From the NCBI RefSeq assembly GCF_018129405.1, contig NZ_JAFCLP010000002.1:124001-188000 (forward strand): a stretch of DNA of 64,000 bases. Reading direction: 5' to 3'. Shown in pieces: positions 7,600-16,113 of the stretch. The notes beneath the pieces are model-generated. The model was not told where the DNA came from. It did no database searches and worked only from the letters and a program-made list of their open reading frames with translations. Source of the DNA: Bradyrhizobium iriomotense. GTDB taxonomy: Bacteria > Pseudomonadota > Alphaproteobacteria > Rhizobiales > Xanthobacteraceae. Each line of letters begins with the position of its first letter. Position 1 is the stretch's first letter. Made by a program: the position numbers and the translations under genes.

Positions 7600-8633
7600 G
7601 CCGGCTCATTGTTGCCAGCATCGGCCCTGCCAGCTCGGTTCAGGACGGCGGGCGCCACGGCGCACAACGCTACGGCCTGACGGTCAGCGGAGCGATGGAT
7701 CGTCTCTCGCTCGCGGCGGCGAACACGCTGGTCGGCAATGAGGTGCTCTCCGCCGCTGTCGAGATCGGCCCGTTCGGCGCGACGTTCACCGCGCGTGACG
7801 GCGCCGTGCGCGTCGCGATTGCTGGCGCGCCGCGCAATGCCGATGTCGCGGGGCGGCCGGTGGCGATGGACACATCGGTGACGCTGAAGGACGGCGAGAC
7901 ACTGACGCTGGGTTTTGCCCGCGGCGGCGCGTTCACTTATCTGGCGATCGAAGGCGGCATCAAAGGCGAGCCGGTGTTCGGCAGCCTCGCGGTGAATGCC
8001 CGCGCCGGCCTCGGCAGCCCCTACCCGCGCCCGCTCCAGGCCGGCGACGAATTCACGGTCGATGCCGCGAGCGGCGCGCCGGAGCTGCGGATCGAACTGC
8101 CCAAGCCTGCGATAGGTCCGATCCGCGTGCTGCTGGGGCCGCAGGACGACGAGTTCGACGACGCCAACAAGGCGCTGTTCTTAGGTAGCGAATGGAAGAT
8201 CTCGGCGACATCGGACCGCATGGGCTATCGGCTCGAAGGGCCCGCGATCAAGCACCTGCACGGCCACAACATCGTTTCCGACGGCACGGTCAACGGCAGC
8301 ATCCAGGTGCCCGGCAACGGCTCGCCGATCGCGCTGATGATGGACCGCGGCACCTCCGGCGGCTATCCGAAGATCGCGACCGTGATCACGGCCGATGTCG
8401 GCCGCTTGGCGCAGACCTCGGCGGGAACCGCGTTCCGCTTCAAGCAGGTCGGCATGGCGGAGGCGCAGGAGGAGGCACGCAAGTTCGCCCAACTGATCCG
8501 CAGCCTCGCGGACCGCCTGCGTTCCTCCGACACCGTCGAGCTCAACATCGAGGCGCTCAGCGATGCTAACGTTGCCGGCTACGCGGTGAGCGCGGTCGAC
8601 GCCGGGACGTGGCAAGTCACGGCGGAACCGTAG
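7596..8633 (+). CDS. pxpC: 5-oxoprolinase subunit PxpC (KipA / allophanate hydrolase subunit 2 family)
   Basis: The 345-residue product begins with IGPASSVQDGGRHGAQRYGL, the characteristic N-terminal motif of the biotin-dependent carboxyltransferase/KipA family, and has the later LLGPQDDEF and SDRMGYRLEG segments. It is the partner subunit of PxpB in ATP-dependent 5-oxoprolinase. It overlaps pxpB by four bases, so translation is probably coupled. Length is normal. Confidence 0.92.
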   Translation: MSRLIVASIGPASSVQDGGRHGAQRYGLTVSGAMDRLSLAAANTLVGNEVLSAAVEIGPFGATFTARDGAVRVAIAGAPRNADVAGRPVAMDTSVTLKDGETLTLGFARGGAFTYLAIEGGIKGEPVFGSLAVNARAGLGSPYPRPLQAGDEFTVDAASGAPELRIELPKPAIGPIRVLLGPQDDEFDDANKALFLGSEWKISATSDRMGYRLEGPAIKHLHGHNIVSDGTVNGSIQVPGNGSPIALMMDRGTSGGYPKIATVITADVGRLAQTSAGTAFRFKQVGMAEAQEEARKFAQLIRSLADRLRSSDTVELNIEALSDANVAGYAVSAVDAGTWQVTAEP

Positions 8634-8663
8634 CGGCAACAAGACCAGAGGCGGAGAGCAACC

Positions 8664-9434
8664 ATGACGACGATCGATCTCAATTGCGACCTCGGCGAAG
8701 GGTTTGGCGCGTGGGAGATGGGCAACGACGCCGCGATGATCGAGCTCGCAAGCTCGGTCAACGTCGCCTGCGGCTTCCACGCCGGCGACCCCGACATCAT
8801 GCGCCGAACGGTGGAGCTTGCGAAAGCGCGCGGCGTCTCGGTCGGCGCTCATCCCGGCTATCGCGACCTGCACGGCTTCGGCCGGCATCCGATCGCGGGG
8901 CTCAAGGCCTCCGAGATCGAGAACCTCGTCGCCTACCAGATCGGCGCGCTGCAGGCGATCGCGACCGCGGCCGGCCACAAGGTCACGCATGTAAAGGCGC
9001 ATGGCGCGCTTTCCAACGTCGCCTGCGAGGACGACATGACGGCGAAGGCGATCGCCGCCGGCATCAAGGCGGTCGATCCCAGCCTGATCTTCGTCGTGCT
9101 CGCCAATTCGAAACTGGTGAAGGCCGGTGAAGCGGCCAACCTGCCGATGGTCCACGAGGTGTTCGCCGATCGCGCTTATGAGGACGACGGCAATCTCGTC
9201 TCGCGCAAGAAGCCCGGCGCGGTGCTGCACGATGCGAAAGTGATCGCCGACCGCGTGGTGCGCATGGTGCAGGATGGCGCCGTGGTGTCAGTGACGGGCA
9301 AGGTCATCAAGATGCGCACGGATACGGTCTGCATCCACGGCGATACCCACGGCGCGGTCGAGATCGCGCGGACTTTGCGTCAGGCATTGAAGGAAGCGGG
9401 GATCGAGGTCGCTCCGTTCAAGCGCGGGGCTTGA
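8664..9434 (+). CDS. pxpA: 5-oxoprolinase subunit PxpA (LamB/YcsF family)
   Basis: The 256-residue product opens with [14 protein letters not shown], the hallmark of the LamB/YcsF family, followed by [10 protein letters not shown] and [12 protein letters not shown], which hold the conserved Asp and His residues of the active site. C-terminal [16 protein letters not shown] is also typical. PxpA supplies the hydrolytic half of 5-oxoprolinase. The start follows GGCGGAGAGC, and pxpC ends 30 bases upstream. The stop codon abuts the stop of a small gene on the other strand. Confidence 0.93.
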   Translation: MTTIDLNCDLGEGFGAWEMGNDAAMIELASSVNVACGFHAGDPDIMRRTVELAKARGVSVGAHPGYRDLHGFGRHPIAGLKASEIENLVAYQIGALQAIATAAGHKVTHVKAHGALSNVACEDDMTAKAIAAGIKAVDPSLIFVVLANSKLVKAGEAANLPMVHEVFADRAYEDDGNLVSRKKPGAVLHDAKVIADRVVRMVQDGAVVSVTGKVIKMRTDTVCIHGDTHGAVEIARTLRQALKEAGIEVAPFKRGA

Positions 9435-9587
9435 TCAGAACGGATGCACCGACAGCGTGCCGAACACGATCGCTGCGATCACGGCAAAGGCGCTGTAGAG
9501 CGCCAGATGATGGGCGCTCGCCCCGGTGCGACGCGAGAGCGAGCGCGCGTAGAAGTGCAGCCTGGCTTCCGCCGATAGTTCGCGCAT
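9435..9587 (-). CDS. Small single-pass membrane protein (50 aa)
   Basis: Reading the minus strand gives a 50-residue protein, MRELSAEARLHFYARSL onward, with a basic middle (SLSRRTG) and a single membrane helix (LALYSAFAVIAAIVFG) ending in LSVHPF. A GGAG lies eight bases before the ATG (plus-strand 9596-9599), and its stop directly abuts the pxpA stop codon. The predicted N-in topology and good ribosome site make it a credible gene although it is too short for most gene callers. Function is unknown. Confidence 0.7.
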   Translation of the reverse strand: MRELSAEARLHFYARSLSRRTGASAHHLALYSAFAVIAAIVFGTLSVHPF

Positions 9588-9918
9588 GGTCGATCTCCAA
9601 CGCCCCATTTGTGGGAGTATGAAGGATCAACCCTGGCGGGAGGCAAGACGGTGGCGGAAATAGCGATGAGGGTTCTCCGGAGAGGCCCCATCGGAGGGGT
9701 AAATTCTTCCGCCGCCCGGGTTCCGAGAATCTTATTCGTTAGAATCTGAGCCAGCTGGAACCGCCGCGGATGACGATGGGATGACGGTCGGAACCTGGGA
9801 CTTCAGGGCCGGTCCAACAAAAATGTCGAAAACAACCCCATGCACAGTAGAAACCGGATTCGGCCGTGCGGCCCGGCGGTTGCGCCGCCAGGCCGATTTA
9901 GGCTGATCCGCTCGCGCC
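9588..9918. other. Intergenic region, 331 bases
   Basis: I see no convincing gene. Near the left edge is the upstream region of the small membrane protein. Near 9700-9720 are C/G-rich stretches, and at 9819-9850 is one copy of a short dispersed repeat that recurs at 59411-59441. A GGCGGTTGCGCCGCC hairpin at about 9874-9888 could terminate the minus-strand reductase operon. Confidence 0.6.
9819..9850 (-). repeat. Dispersed intergenic repeat, copy 1
   Basis: On the minus strand this reads CTACTGTGCATGGGG followed by TTGTTTTCGACATTTTT. The same sequence, lacking one G, occurs on the plus strand at 59411-59441. This copy sits about 70 bases past the stop codon of the minus-strand flavoprotein gene. 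Confidence 0.7.
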
Positions 9919-11526
9919 TTAGTAGACGTCAGCCTGGAAGCGGCCGGTCTTCTTGAGTTCGGCGACAAAGCTGACCGCCTCATCGGTCGAACGCGCGCCG
10001 AACTGGGCGACGATGTCGACCAGCGCGCGCTCGACGTCCTTGGCCATGCGTTTGGCATCGCCGCAGATGTAGAGATGCGCGCCTTCGGCGAGCCAAGTCC
10101 ACAGCTCGCGGCCGACCTCGCGCATGCGGTCCTGCACATAAAACTTCTTCTCGCCGTCGCGCGACCAAGCCAGCGACAACCGGGTCAATTGACCCGAGGT
10201 CTTCATCGCATTGAGCTCTTCCTGGTAGAAGAAATCGCAATCGCTGCGCTGATGACCGAAGAACAGCCAGTTCTTGCCGGGCGCACCGGTCGCCTTGCGG
10301 TCGAGCAGGAAGGCGCGGAATGGCGCAATGCCGGTGCCGGGGCCGATCATGATGATGGGCGTCTTCGGGTCCTGCGGCAGGCCGAAATTGTGCGCCTTCT
10401 GCACGTAGACCTTGAGCTTCTCGCCTTCGTTGATGCGCTCGCCGAGGAAGGTCGAGGCAACGCCGATGCGCTTGCGCTTGCCGATCACGTAACGCACGGA
10501 ATCGACCGTCAGCGACAGTTTGCCCGGCGTCGCATTGTGCGAGGACGAGATCGAATAGAGCCGCGGCTGCAGCGGCTCCAGTGCCTCGACGAAGGCCTCG
10601 GGATGCGGCCGCGTGCCGGAAAACTTCTGCAGCGCCGCCATCACGTCGAGCGTCGCCGCATCGCCATCGGGATCCTCGCCCTGCGCCAGCGCCCGCGCCT
10701 TCTCGCGCTGCGCGCCGCCGGTGATGAAGGAGATCAGCTCGAACAGCGAGTCCGGCGCCGGCGACAGCGAGACGTCGTCGATCAGGACCTCGCGCAGCGT
10801 CTTGCCGTTGACCTTGGTGGTGTGGGAGGCGCCGAGCAGCGCGATGATCTGGTCGACGAGGCCGACATCGTTGCGCGCGAACACGCCGAAGGAATCGCCG
10901 ACCACGTAGTCGAGCTTGCTCGCGGAGAGATCGAACTCGATGTGATAGGTCTCCTTCTCCGACTTCCCCTTGTTGAGGAGACGGCGGGACAGGAAGGTCG
11001 CCTCGGTCGGATTGTCGCGCGAGCGGCCGGGCTCGGCGATGGTCACGGTTACGGCGGGCGCGGCGACTGCGTCCGTCTTCTCCGGTGCTTTCGCCGCGGG
11101 CGCCTTGTCGAGCTCCTCGTACAGCGATTTCAGCATCCGCGCGGTTTCCTTGCCGCCGGGAACGCAGAGATTGAGCCGCGCTTCGCTACGGCCCGCGATC
11201 GCTTCCGAATAGTCGTGGCAATTGTAGCCGCACTGGCCGCAATCCTGCTGCGCCATCGCGGCCATCATCTTGCGGCGGACGGGGCGGCCCTCGGCGAGCT
11301 TCATCCGGTCGGCGATCGGCATGGTCTGGTCGTGCCATGGCGCTTCGCCGTCGTCGCCGTCCCCGGCCGGCATGACCGCGGCGCCCTGCTCCGCCGACAG
11401 CGGCGTTGCCACATCAGGCGACAGCAGTCCGGCAAAGAAGCCGTTCAGCCAGGAGCGCTGCGCATCGGAGAACGGCGCGCTGGCGGGAATGATGTCGAGT
11501 TTCGGCGGAGGGGTGATCTGGTTCAT
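9919..11526 (-). CDS. Flavoprotein reductase (CysJ/FNR-like) with N-terminal Fe-S motif
   Basis: The 535-residue start at 11526 overlaps nirA by four bases (ATGA). The C-terminal ~370 residues are a CysJ/P450-reductase-type FAD and NADPH module: RLYSISSS for FAD, MIGPGTGIAPFRAFL, FFGHQRSDCDFFY and YICGDAKRMAKDVE for NADPH. Instead of the usual flavodoxin domain, the N-terminal part carries CGQCGYNCHDYSEAI and LNLCVPGG, with Cys 96, 99, 103 and 121, the pattern of the RnfB-type [4Fe-4S] domain. It probably passes electrons from NADPH to the co-transcribed siroheme reductase in the cytoplasm. It is often annotated sulfite reductase alpha subunit; the context here points to nitrite. Confidence 0.85.
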   Translation of the reverse strand: MNQITPPPKLDIIPASAPFSDAQRSWLNGFFAGLLSPDVATPLSAEQGAAVMPAGDGDDGEAPWHDQTMPIADRMKLAEGRPVRRKMMAAMAQQDCGQCGYNCHDYSEAIAGRSEARLNLCVPGGKETARMLKSLYEELDKAPAAKAPEKTDAVAAPAVTVTIAEPGRSRDNPTEATFLSRRLLNKGKSEKETYHIEFDLSASKLDYVVGDSFGVFARNDVGLVDQIIALLGASHTTKVNGKTLREVLIDDVSLSPAPDSLFELISFITGGAQREKARALAQGEDPDGDAATLDVMAALQKFSGTRPHPEAFVEALEPLQPRLYSISSSHNATPGKLSLTVDSVRYVIGKRKRIGVASTFLGERINEGEKLKVYVQKAHNFGLPQDPKTPIIMIGPGTGIAPFRAFLLDRKATGAPGKNWLFFGHQRSDCDFFYQEELNAMKTSGQLTRLSLAWSRDGEKKFYVQDRMREVGRELWTWLAEGAHLYICGDAKRMAKDVERALVDIVAQFGARSTDEAVSFVAELKKTGRFQADVY

Positions 11527-13304
11527 GCGGACACCTGTGCATCGGCAAGCTTGCGCAGCGTTTCGCCGTCGTGGCGGCGCGCAAAGGAGAGGAAGGTTTC
11601 GTCGGGCGAAGAGCGATGGGCGAGATAGGCCTTGAGCAGCGCCTCGACCGTCTTCGGCGCGTCCTCGGCCTTGAGGTCGTGATAGACCTCCTGCCCGACA
11701 TCGGCGTCGGGGCCGAACCCGCCGCCGGTAAAGAGGTGATAGCCCTCGACCGTGTCCTCCTCGTTCACGGGCACGCGCGCCCCGATCAGCCCGATGTCGC
11801 TGATGTAATGCTGCGCGCAGGAATGGTGGCACCCGGTCAGATGGATGTTGACCGGCTTGTCCATGGCGACGCGCGGCTCGCACCAGTCGCCGATCTCGGC
11901 GGCATTGCGCTTGGTGTTGGACGCCGCGAAACGGCAACCGGCATTGCCGGTGCAGGCAATCAGACCGGCACGGATGTGCGAGGCTTCGACCGCGAGCCCG
12001 ATCTGCTTGATCGCCGCGATGGCGAGCTCGACATTCTCGTCACGCACGCCCGAGATCAAAAGGTTCTGCCAGACTGTGAGACGGATCTCGCCGTCGCCGA
12101 GATCGCGCGAAACCTTGGCAAGGCCGCGCATCTGGTCGCAGGTGAGCTTGCCGAGCGTCAGCGACACGCCGATCCAGTTGAGGCCGTCCTGCTTCTGCTT
12201 GTGCACGCCGATATGGGCCGTGCGATCCGCTGCGGGCCGCGGGAGAAATGCCTCTTCCGGTACACGCGCGAAAGGCGTCTTCAGCCGCTCCTCGACCAGC
12301 TTGAGGAAGCCGTCATGGCCCATCGCGTCGAGCACGTATTTCAGCCGCGCCTTGTTGCGGTTGGTGCGGTCGCCATGGTCGATGAAGACGCGCACGATGG
12401 CGTCCGCGACGGCGGTCGCCTGCTCCGGCTTGACGATGATGCCGGAATATTTCGCAAAATCCTTGTGGCCGGTGATGCCGCCGAGGCCGAGTCGGAACCA
12501 GACGCCGGGCTCGACGCCGAAGCCGTCCTTCACCTCATAGGCGGTGAAGGCGATGTCGTTGGTCTCTTCCAGCACCGCGATCTTGCCGGCGCCGTCGAAG
12601 GCGACGTTGAACTTGCGCGGCAGCCCGTAGAGCGCGCGGTCGTTGAGGATGTGATAGTGCCACTCGCGCGCATAGGGCCGCGTGTCGATGATTTCCTGCG
12701 GATCGATGCCGGCGGTCGGCGTTCCCGTCACGTTGCGGATGTTGTCGGCACCGGAGCCGCGCGAGCACAGGCCGAGATCCTGGATGCCCTCGATCATTCT
12801 GATCGCGTGCTTCGGCGGGATCTCGCGCAGCTGGAGATTGGCGCGCGTGGTGACATGGCTGTAGGGACCGCAGAGCTCGTCGGCGAGATCGGCAAGGCCC
12901 GACAGCTGCCAGTGCTTCATGATGCCGTTGGGGATGCGCAGGCGGCACATGTAGGAGTCCTGCGTCGGCGCGACGTAGAAGATGCCGTAATAGCGCCAGC
13001 GGAAATTGTCCGCAGGGCTCGGCGGGGTGTTGTCGAGCGCCTGCTGGCGAAGGCGCGGATAGGCATCGAAGGGATGCTCGTCGCGCTTGAACTTCTCCTG
13101 GTCGGCGAGCTTCTTGCCCGACGCGATGACCTTGTCCTGCGCCTTGATGTGCACGGCATCAGGGCCGGTCGGCTCGGCATTCGCCTTGCCGCCGCCACCG
13201 CCAAGGCCGCGACCGACGCGGCTGATCTGCAGGCCGGTCGTGAAGCCTTCGAGATAGCGTTTCTGCTCGTCGGTAAAGTCGACTGAGACCGTATCGATTT
13301 TCAT
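11523..13304 (-). CDS. nirA: Assimilatory nitrite/sulfite reductase (siroheme, [4Fe-4S])
   Basis: The 593-residue product reduces nitrite to ammonium (or sulfite to sulfide) with six electrons. It has the duplicated ferredoxin-like and siroheme domains, and the cluster ligands CTGNAGC (Cys 451 and 457) and TGCHHSC (Cys 492 and 496). The N-terminal half contains TRANLQLR and the SRGSGADNIRNVTGTP segment typical of NirA. Placement after nasT-nasS and upstream of a flavoprotein reductase makes nitrite the likely substrate. The start at 13304 (MKIDTVSVDF) is preferred over an upstream in-frame codon at 13331. A structured leader precedes it. Confidence 0.88.
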   Translation of the reverse strand: MKIDTVSVDFTDEQKRYLEGFTTGLQISRVGRGLGGGGGKANAEPTGPDAVHIKAQDKVIASGKKLADQEKFKRDEHPFDAYPRLRQQALDNTPPSPADNFRWRYYGIFYVAPTQDSYMCRLRIPNGIMKHWQLSGLADLADELCGPYSHVTTRANLQLREIPPKHAIRMIEGIQDLGLCSRGSGADNIRNVTGTPTAGIDPQEIIDTRPYAREWHYHILNDRALYGLPRKFNVAFDGAGKIAVLEETNDIAFTAYEVKDGFGVEPGVWFRLGLGGITGHKDFAKYSGIIVKPEQATAVADAIVRVFIDHGDRTNRNKARLKYVLDAMGHDGFLKLVEERLKTPFARVPEEAFLPRPAADRTAHIGVHKQKQDGLNWIGVSLTLGKLTCDQMRGLAKVSRDLGDGEIRLTVWQNLLISGVRDENVELAIAAIKQIGLAVEASHIRAGLIACTGNAGCRFAASNTKRNAAEIGDWCEPRVAMDKPVNIHLTGCHHSCAQHYISDIGLIGARVPVNEEDTVEGYHLFTGGGFGPDADVGQEVYHDLKAEDAPKTVEALLKAYLAHRSSPDETFLSFARRHDGETLRKLADAQVSA

Positions 13305-13375
13305 GGTCGGTAACGAAGCTCCTGCGGCCACCTAGGTGGTATCGACGGAAAATTGTGTGACCCGCGGGGAACTCG

Positions 13376-13429
13376 GCTGGCGGCTTAAGCCAGCTTCGCA
13401 ACCCGACGGTCCAATCAGCTTCGTTGCTG
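13376..13429 (-). promoter_or_regulatory. Candidate ANTAR-target hairpins in the nirA leader
   Basis: On the minus strand, CAGC-AACGAA-GCTG (13416-13429) forms a hairpin with a six-base loop having A at position 1 and G at position 4, the loop signature recognised by ANTAR proteins. Twenty-one bases later, GCTGGC/GCCAGC (13376-13394) forms a 6-bp hairpin with a 7-base loop. NasT, encoded just upstream, is an ANTAR protein. The first stem is short (4 bp) and the second loop is not a clean hexaloop, so this is a candidate only. Confidence 0.42.
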
Positions 13430-13478
13430 TGGGACTTGGCTCAGCAGGCACCAATGACAAGCTGGCCGCAGTGCAACA

Positions 13479-13494
13479 TACAAGTTGCGTGCCA
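13479..13494 (-). promoter_or_regulatory. Sigma-54-like promoter upstream of nirA
   Basis: The minus strand reads TGGCACGCAACTTGTA, matching the sigma-54 consensus TGGCACG-N4-TTGCW at every position but one (T for C in the -12 element). Transcription would start near 13467, giving a leader of about 160 bases before the nirA start codon. Control by NtrC and sigma-54 is usual for nitrogen assimilation genes. Confidence 0.55.
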
Positions 13495-13641
13495 GCTTTC
13501 ACAAAAGAGAAAATCCTGATGTTTCAACGGAGTACGGGTCGCCCCGGAAAATCCCGGTCCCGGAACTCACACGAAATTCGAGCACTCGGCCCAAAATTTA
13601 GCCGTTGCCGCTCATCGCCTAAAAACGATGCAGGAGGCGAA

Positions 13642-14805
13642 TCAGGCCTTCCAGCGCCCGACCTCGAAGGCTTCGAGGTGCCCCCGGATGTTGTCGGGAT
13701 CGAAAGCGGGTCCGGCGAACGCGCCGAATGGCGCGGGCGCCTCAGCGGGCGGCGGGCGGCCGACGGCTGCGTCGTAGAGATCCGGCCTGAACACGGCCAT
13801 GGCCGTCTTGACGCCGTCAGGCGTGAGCGCCGTTTGCCCCCAGCGCACCATCTGGGCGTAGAGCCAGGCGGCCTGGACCGGCTCGGGGCGCCCTGCCCCT
13901 TCGCGCCCAACGAGGAGATAGCGGGCGCTTTCGCGGAAGGTGCCGTCCGGCGAGATCTTCAGGCGTCCCGTGAGGGTACGCTGGATGACCTCGGCATCGA
14001 CGCCGATCCGCTCCGGCTGCGCCAGAATCTGCGCCGCCTCGGTGAGGTTCGCAGGCTGCTCGATGAACTCGGCGCCCTTCACGGCCGCACGCACCAGGCT
14101 AGCGACCACATCCGGATTCTTGTCGGCCCAGACCTGACGGACCGCCAGCACCTTCTCGGCGGCGCGCACGAGGATATCGGAGACAAAATGCAGGATGTGC
14201 CCGATGCCGAGATCGACCGCGACTGAATTCCAGGGCGCGCCGACGCAGAATGCATCGACATGGCCGCTCTTGAGGCTGTCGACCATAAAGGGCGGCGGCA
14301 GCACCACGAGGCGCACGTCCTCGTCGGGATCGACGCCGGCCGCCGCCATCCAGAACCGCAGCTGGTAATTGTGGGTCGAGAACGGGAAGGTCATGCCGAA
14401 GGTCAAAGGCTCCGCGCCTGCCTCGCGACGCTTGGCGACCACCTTCGCCAGCGCCTTCGCGGTGACCAGCGGATCGAAACGGTCGCCATCGATCTCCTCC
14501 ATCAGCGCGGCATGCAGCGTCGGCGACACCGTGATCGCATTGCCGTTGATGCCGAGATTGAAGGGCGCGGCGATCGGCACCTTGACGTGGCCGAGCCCGA
14601 GCGAGGATGCGATCGCGACGGGCGCCAACAGATGTGCCGCGTCGAACAGGCCGATATTGAGCTTGTCGCGCACATTGGACCAGGACACCTCGCGCACCAG
14701 CTCGACGTCGAGCCCTTCGGCGGCGGTGAATCCCTTGTCGACGGCGACGATCAGGGCTGCGGCATCGACCAGCGGGATGAACCCGATGCGGAGCGGTCCG
14801 GTCAT
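13642..14805 (-). CDS. nasS: NasS-type nitrate/nitrite sensor (NrtA/CmpA family)
   Basis: The 387-residue protein is related to the periplasmic nitrate-binding proteins NrtA/CmpA (RIGFIPLVDAAALIVAVDKG, FNLGINGNAITVS, TFPFSTHNYQLRFWMAAAG) but opens at MTGPLRIGF with no signal peptide, so it is cytoplasmic. That is the hallmark of NasS, which binds nitrate or nitrite and in its absence sequesters the antiterminator NasT. It overlaps nasT by four bases (ATGA), and nirA follows 337 bases later on the same strand. Pro-rich C-terminus (GRPPPAEAPAPFG) is unremarkable. Confidence 0.9.
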   Translation of the reverse strand: MTGPLRIGFIPLVDAAALIVAVDKGFTAAEGLDVELVREVSWSNVRDKLNIGLFDAAHLLAPVAIASSLGLGHVKVPIAAPFNLGINGNAITVSPTLHAALMEEIDGDRFDPLVTAKALAKVVAKRREAGAEPLTFGMTFPFSTHNYQLRFWMAAAGVDPDEDVRLVVLPPPFMVDSLKSGHVDAFCVGAPWNSVAVDLGIGHILHFVSDILVRAAEKVLAVRQVWADKNPDVVASLVRAAVKGAEFIEQPANLTEAAQILAQPERIGVDAEVIQRTLTGRLKISPDGTFRESARYLLVGREGAGRPEPVQAAWLYAQMVRWGQTALTPDGVKTAMAVFRPDLYDAAVGRPPPAEAPAPFGAFAGPAFDPDNIRGHLEAFEVGRWKA

Positions 14806-15392
14806 TTCAGCATCTCCGATGCGGTGATGATCGACTGGGCGATCTCGCCGATTTTCTTCTTCTCGCGCATCGCAGTCGAGCGCAGCAGCACATAGGCCTC
14901 GTCCTCGGTGAGGCCCTTCACCTTCATCAGGATGCCCTTGGCGCGCTCGATGATCTTGCGGTCCTCGAGCTGCGACTTGGTGCGCTCGAGCTCCTCCTGG
15001 AGTTTCGCGAAAGCGTTGAAACGGGACACGCAGAGGTCGAGGATCGGCTTGATGCGCTCCTTCTTCAGCCCGTCGACGATGTAGGCCGACACCCCCGCCT
15101 CGACCGAGGCCTGGATCGAGGCTGAATCGCTCTGGTCGACGAACATCGCGATCGGCCGCTTCACGGCGCGGCTGACCTGGAACATCGCCTCCAGCACGTC
15201 GCGGCTGGGGTTTTCCAGATCGATCAGGATGATGTCGGGGTCCACCGCATAAATACGGGCGAGCAGACTCTGCATCTCGCGGATATGGACGACCTGGGTG
15301 AACCCGGCCTCCCGCAACCCCTCCTCCAGGATCGCAGCCCGGATCGGGCTCTCGTCGACAATCACGATTTTGGGCGACTGTTCGGCGCTCAT
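14802..15392 (-). CDS. nasT: NasT response regulator with ANTAR RNA-binding domain
   Basis: The 196-residue protein has an N-terminal receiver domain (KIVIVDESP; predicted phospho-acceptor region IILIDLENPSRD near residue 58) and a C-terminal ANTAR domain near residues 135-190 (LEDRKIIERAKGILMKVKGLTEDEAYVLLRS, given here as a region). ANTAR domains bind paired hexaloop hairpins in leader RNAs to prevent termination. NasT is released from NasS by nitrate or nitrite and activates assimilation operons. Its start faces the relic rimO start on the plus strand, which marks the ancestral divergent arrangement. Confidence 0.93.
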   Translation of the reverse strand: MSAEQSPKIVIVDESPIRAAILEEGLREAGFTQVVHIREMQSLLARIYAVDPDIILIDLENPSRDVLEAMFQVSRAVKRPIAMFVDQSDSASIQASVEAGVSAYIVDGLKKERIKPILDLCVSRFNAFAKLQEELERTKSQLEDRKIIERAKGILMKVKGLTEDEAYVLLRSTAMREKKKIGEIAQSIITASEMLK

Positions 15393-15502
15393 GGCTCACT
15401 CACGGCAGGTGATTCATCCATAGCACGCCGGAGGGCCATGCAAAGGGTTGTAATTATGGGCAATTGGGACTAGCTCAGGCCGGTCAATCAGGCAGATCAA
15501 AT

Positions 15503-15556
15503 ATGGATCAGACGGCTGCGCCCAAGGTCAGCTTCGTGTCGCTCGGGTGTCCGTGA
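15503..15556 (+). pseudogene. Relic 5' end of rimO (17 codons)
   Basis: ATG at 15503 opens a reading frame MDQTAAPKVSFVSLGCP that stops at 15554-15556. The SFVSLGCP part is the conserved RimO/MiaB N-terminus, including the first cluster Cys, and matches SFTSLGCP of the intact rimO at 17061. Codon use is GC-rich like the host. The rest of the gene is absent here. This is best read as the original rimO start cut off by a 1.5 kb insertion. Confidence 0.8.
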
Positions 15557-16113
15557 GACAACGAATGTAAACTCTTGAGCCGCCCACTCCCAAGGAAAAA
15601 TGGTGCCCGAAGGCAGCTGTCATCTGGACCATCAACTCGTCAGAGCGTGCACTCATTAATGCGAGATGTCGGCTTCCGGATGCGAAGCAGAACTCATGTG
15701 CTCAATCCGAGCTTCACCGGTCGTGGACCCACTTCCGACCAGTACCGGCGGGCTCCCGTCCGCCTATTCTCACTAATACTAATCCCTGCTCAGGGCTTAA
15801 TAATCGCCCCTATTCCTCCAACGTCACTTAGGTGGTGCGTCGCAAGCTGATTTCGAAGCGCCGGCTCAGTGCGAGCTTTTGACGCGGCTGGGATGCCTCA
15901 AAGTGATCCACGCGCCGATCGGCTTTCCTTTACCATTTAGACGATCAAAGACGGCCTTGGCTGAATTTGATCAAGACGCACGCTGGCGTGCCTTTCAGTG
16001 CGAGGTGTCGCGTGACGCTAAGCTCAGTCGCCACAACCTGATCCTCCGGGCCGTCATCGATATTGCGGTGAGGCTTCTGACGCGTGCCGGCGTTTTCGAG
16101 AGGAGGAAACCTC
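15557..16113 (+). other. Inserted AT-richer DNA without a convincing gene
   Basis: This stretch between the rimO relic and the Cache-domain gene has lower GC content than its surroundings. Open frames in it are short and lack ribosome sites or recognisable similarity. It does not show an integrase or transposase fragment that I can recognise. The last ~100 bases contain the promoter region and AGGAGG (16101-16106) of the following gene. Confidence 0.6.

Noticed and set aside
10075-13286. Long plus-strand frames opposite the reductase and nirA
   Set aside because: They lack ribosome sites and recognisable domains and mirror the codon bias of the minus-strand genes.
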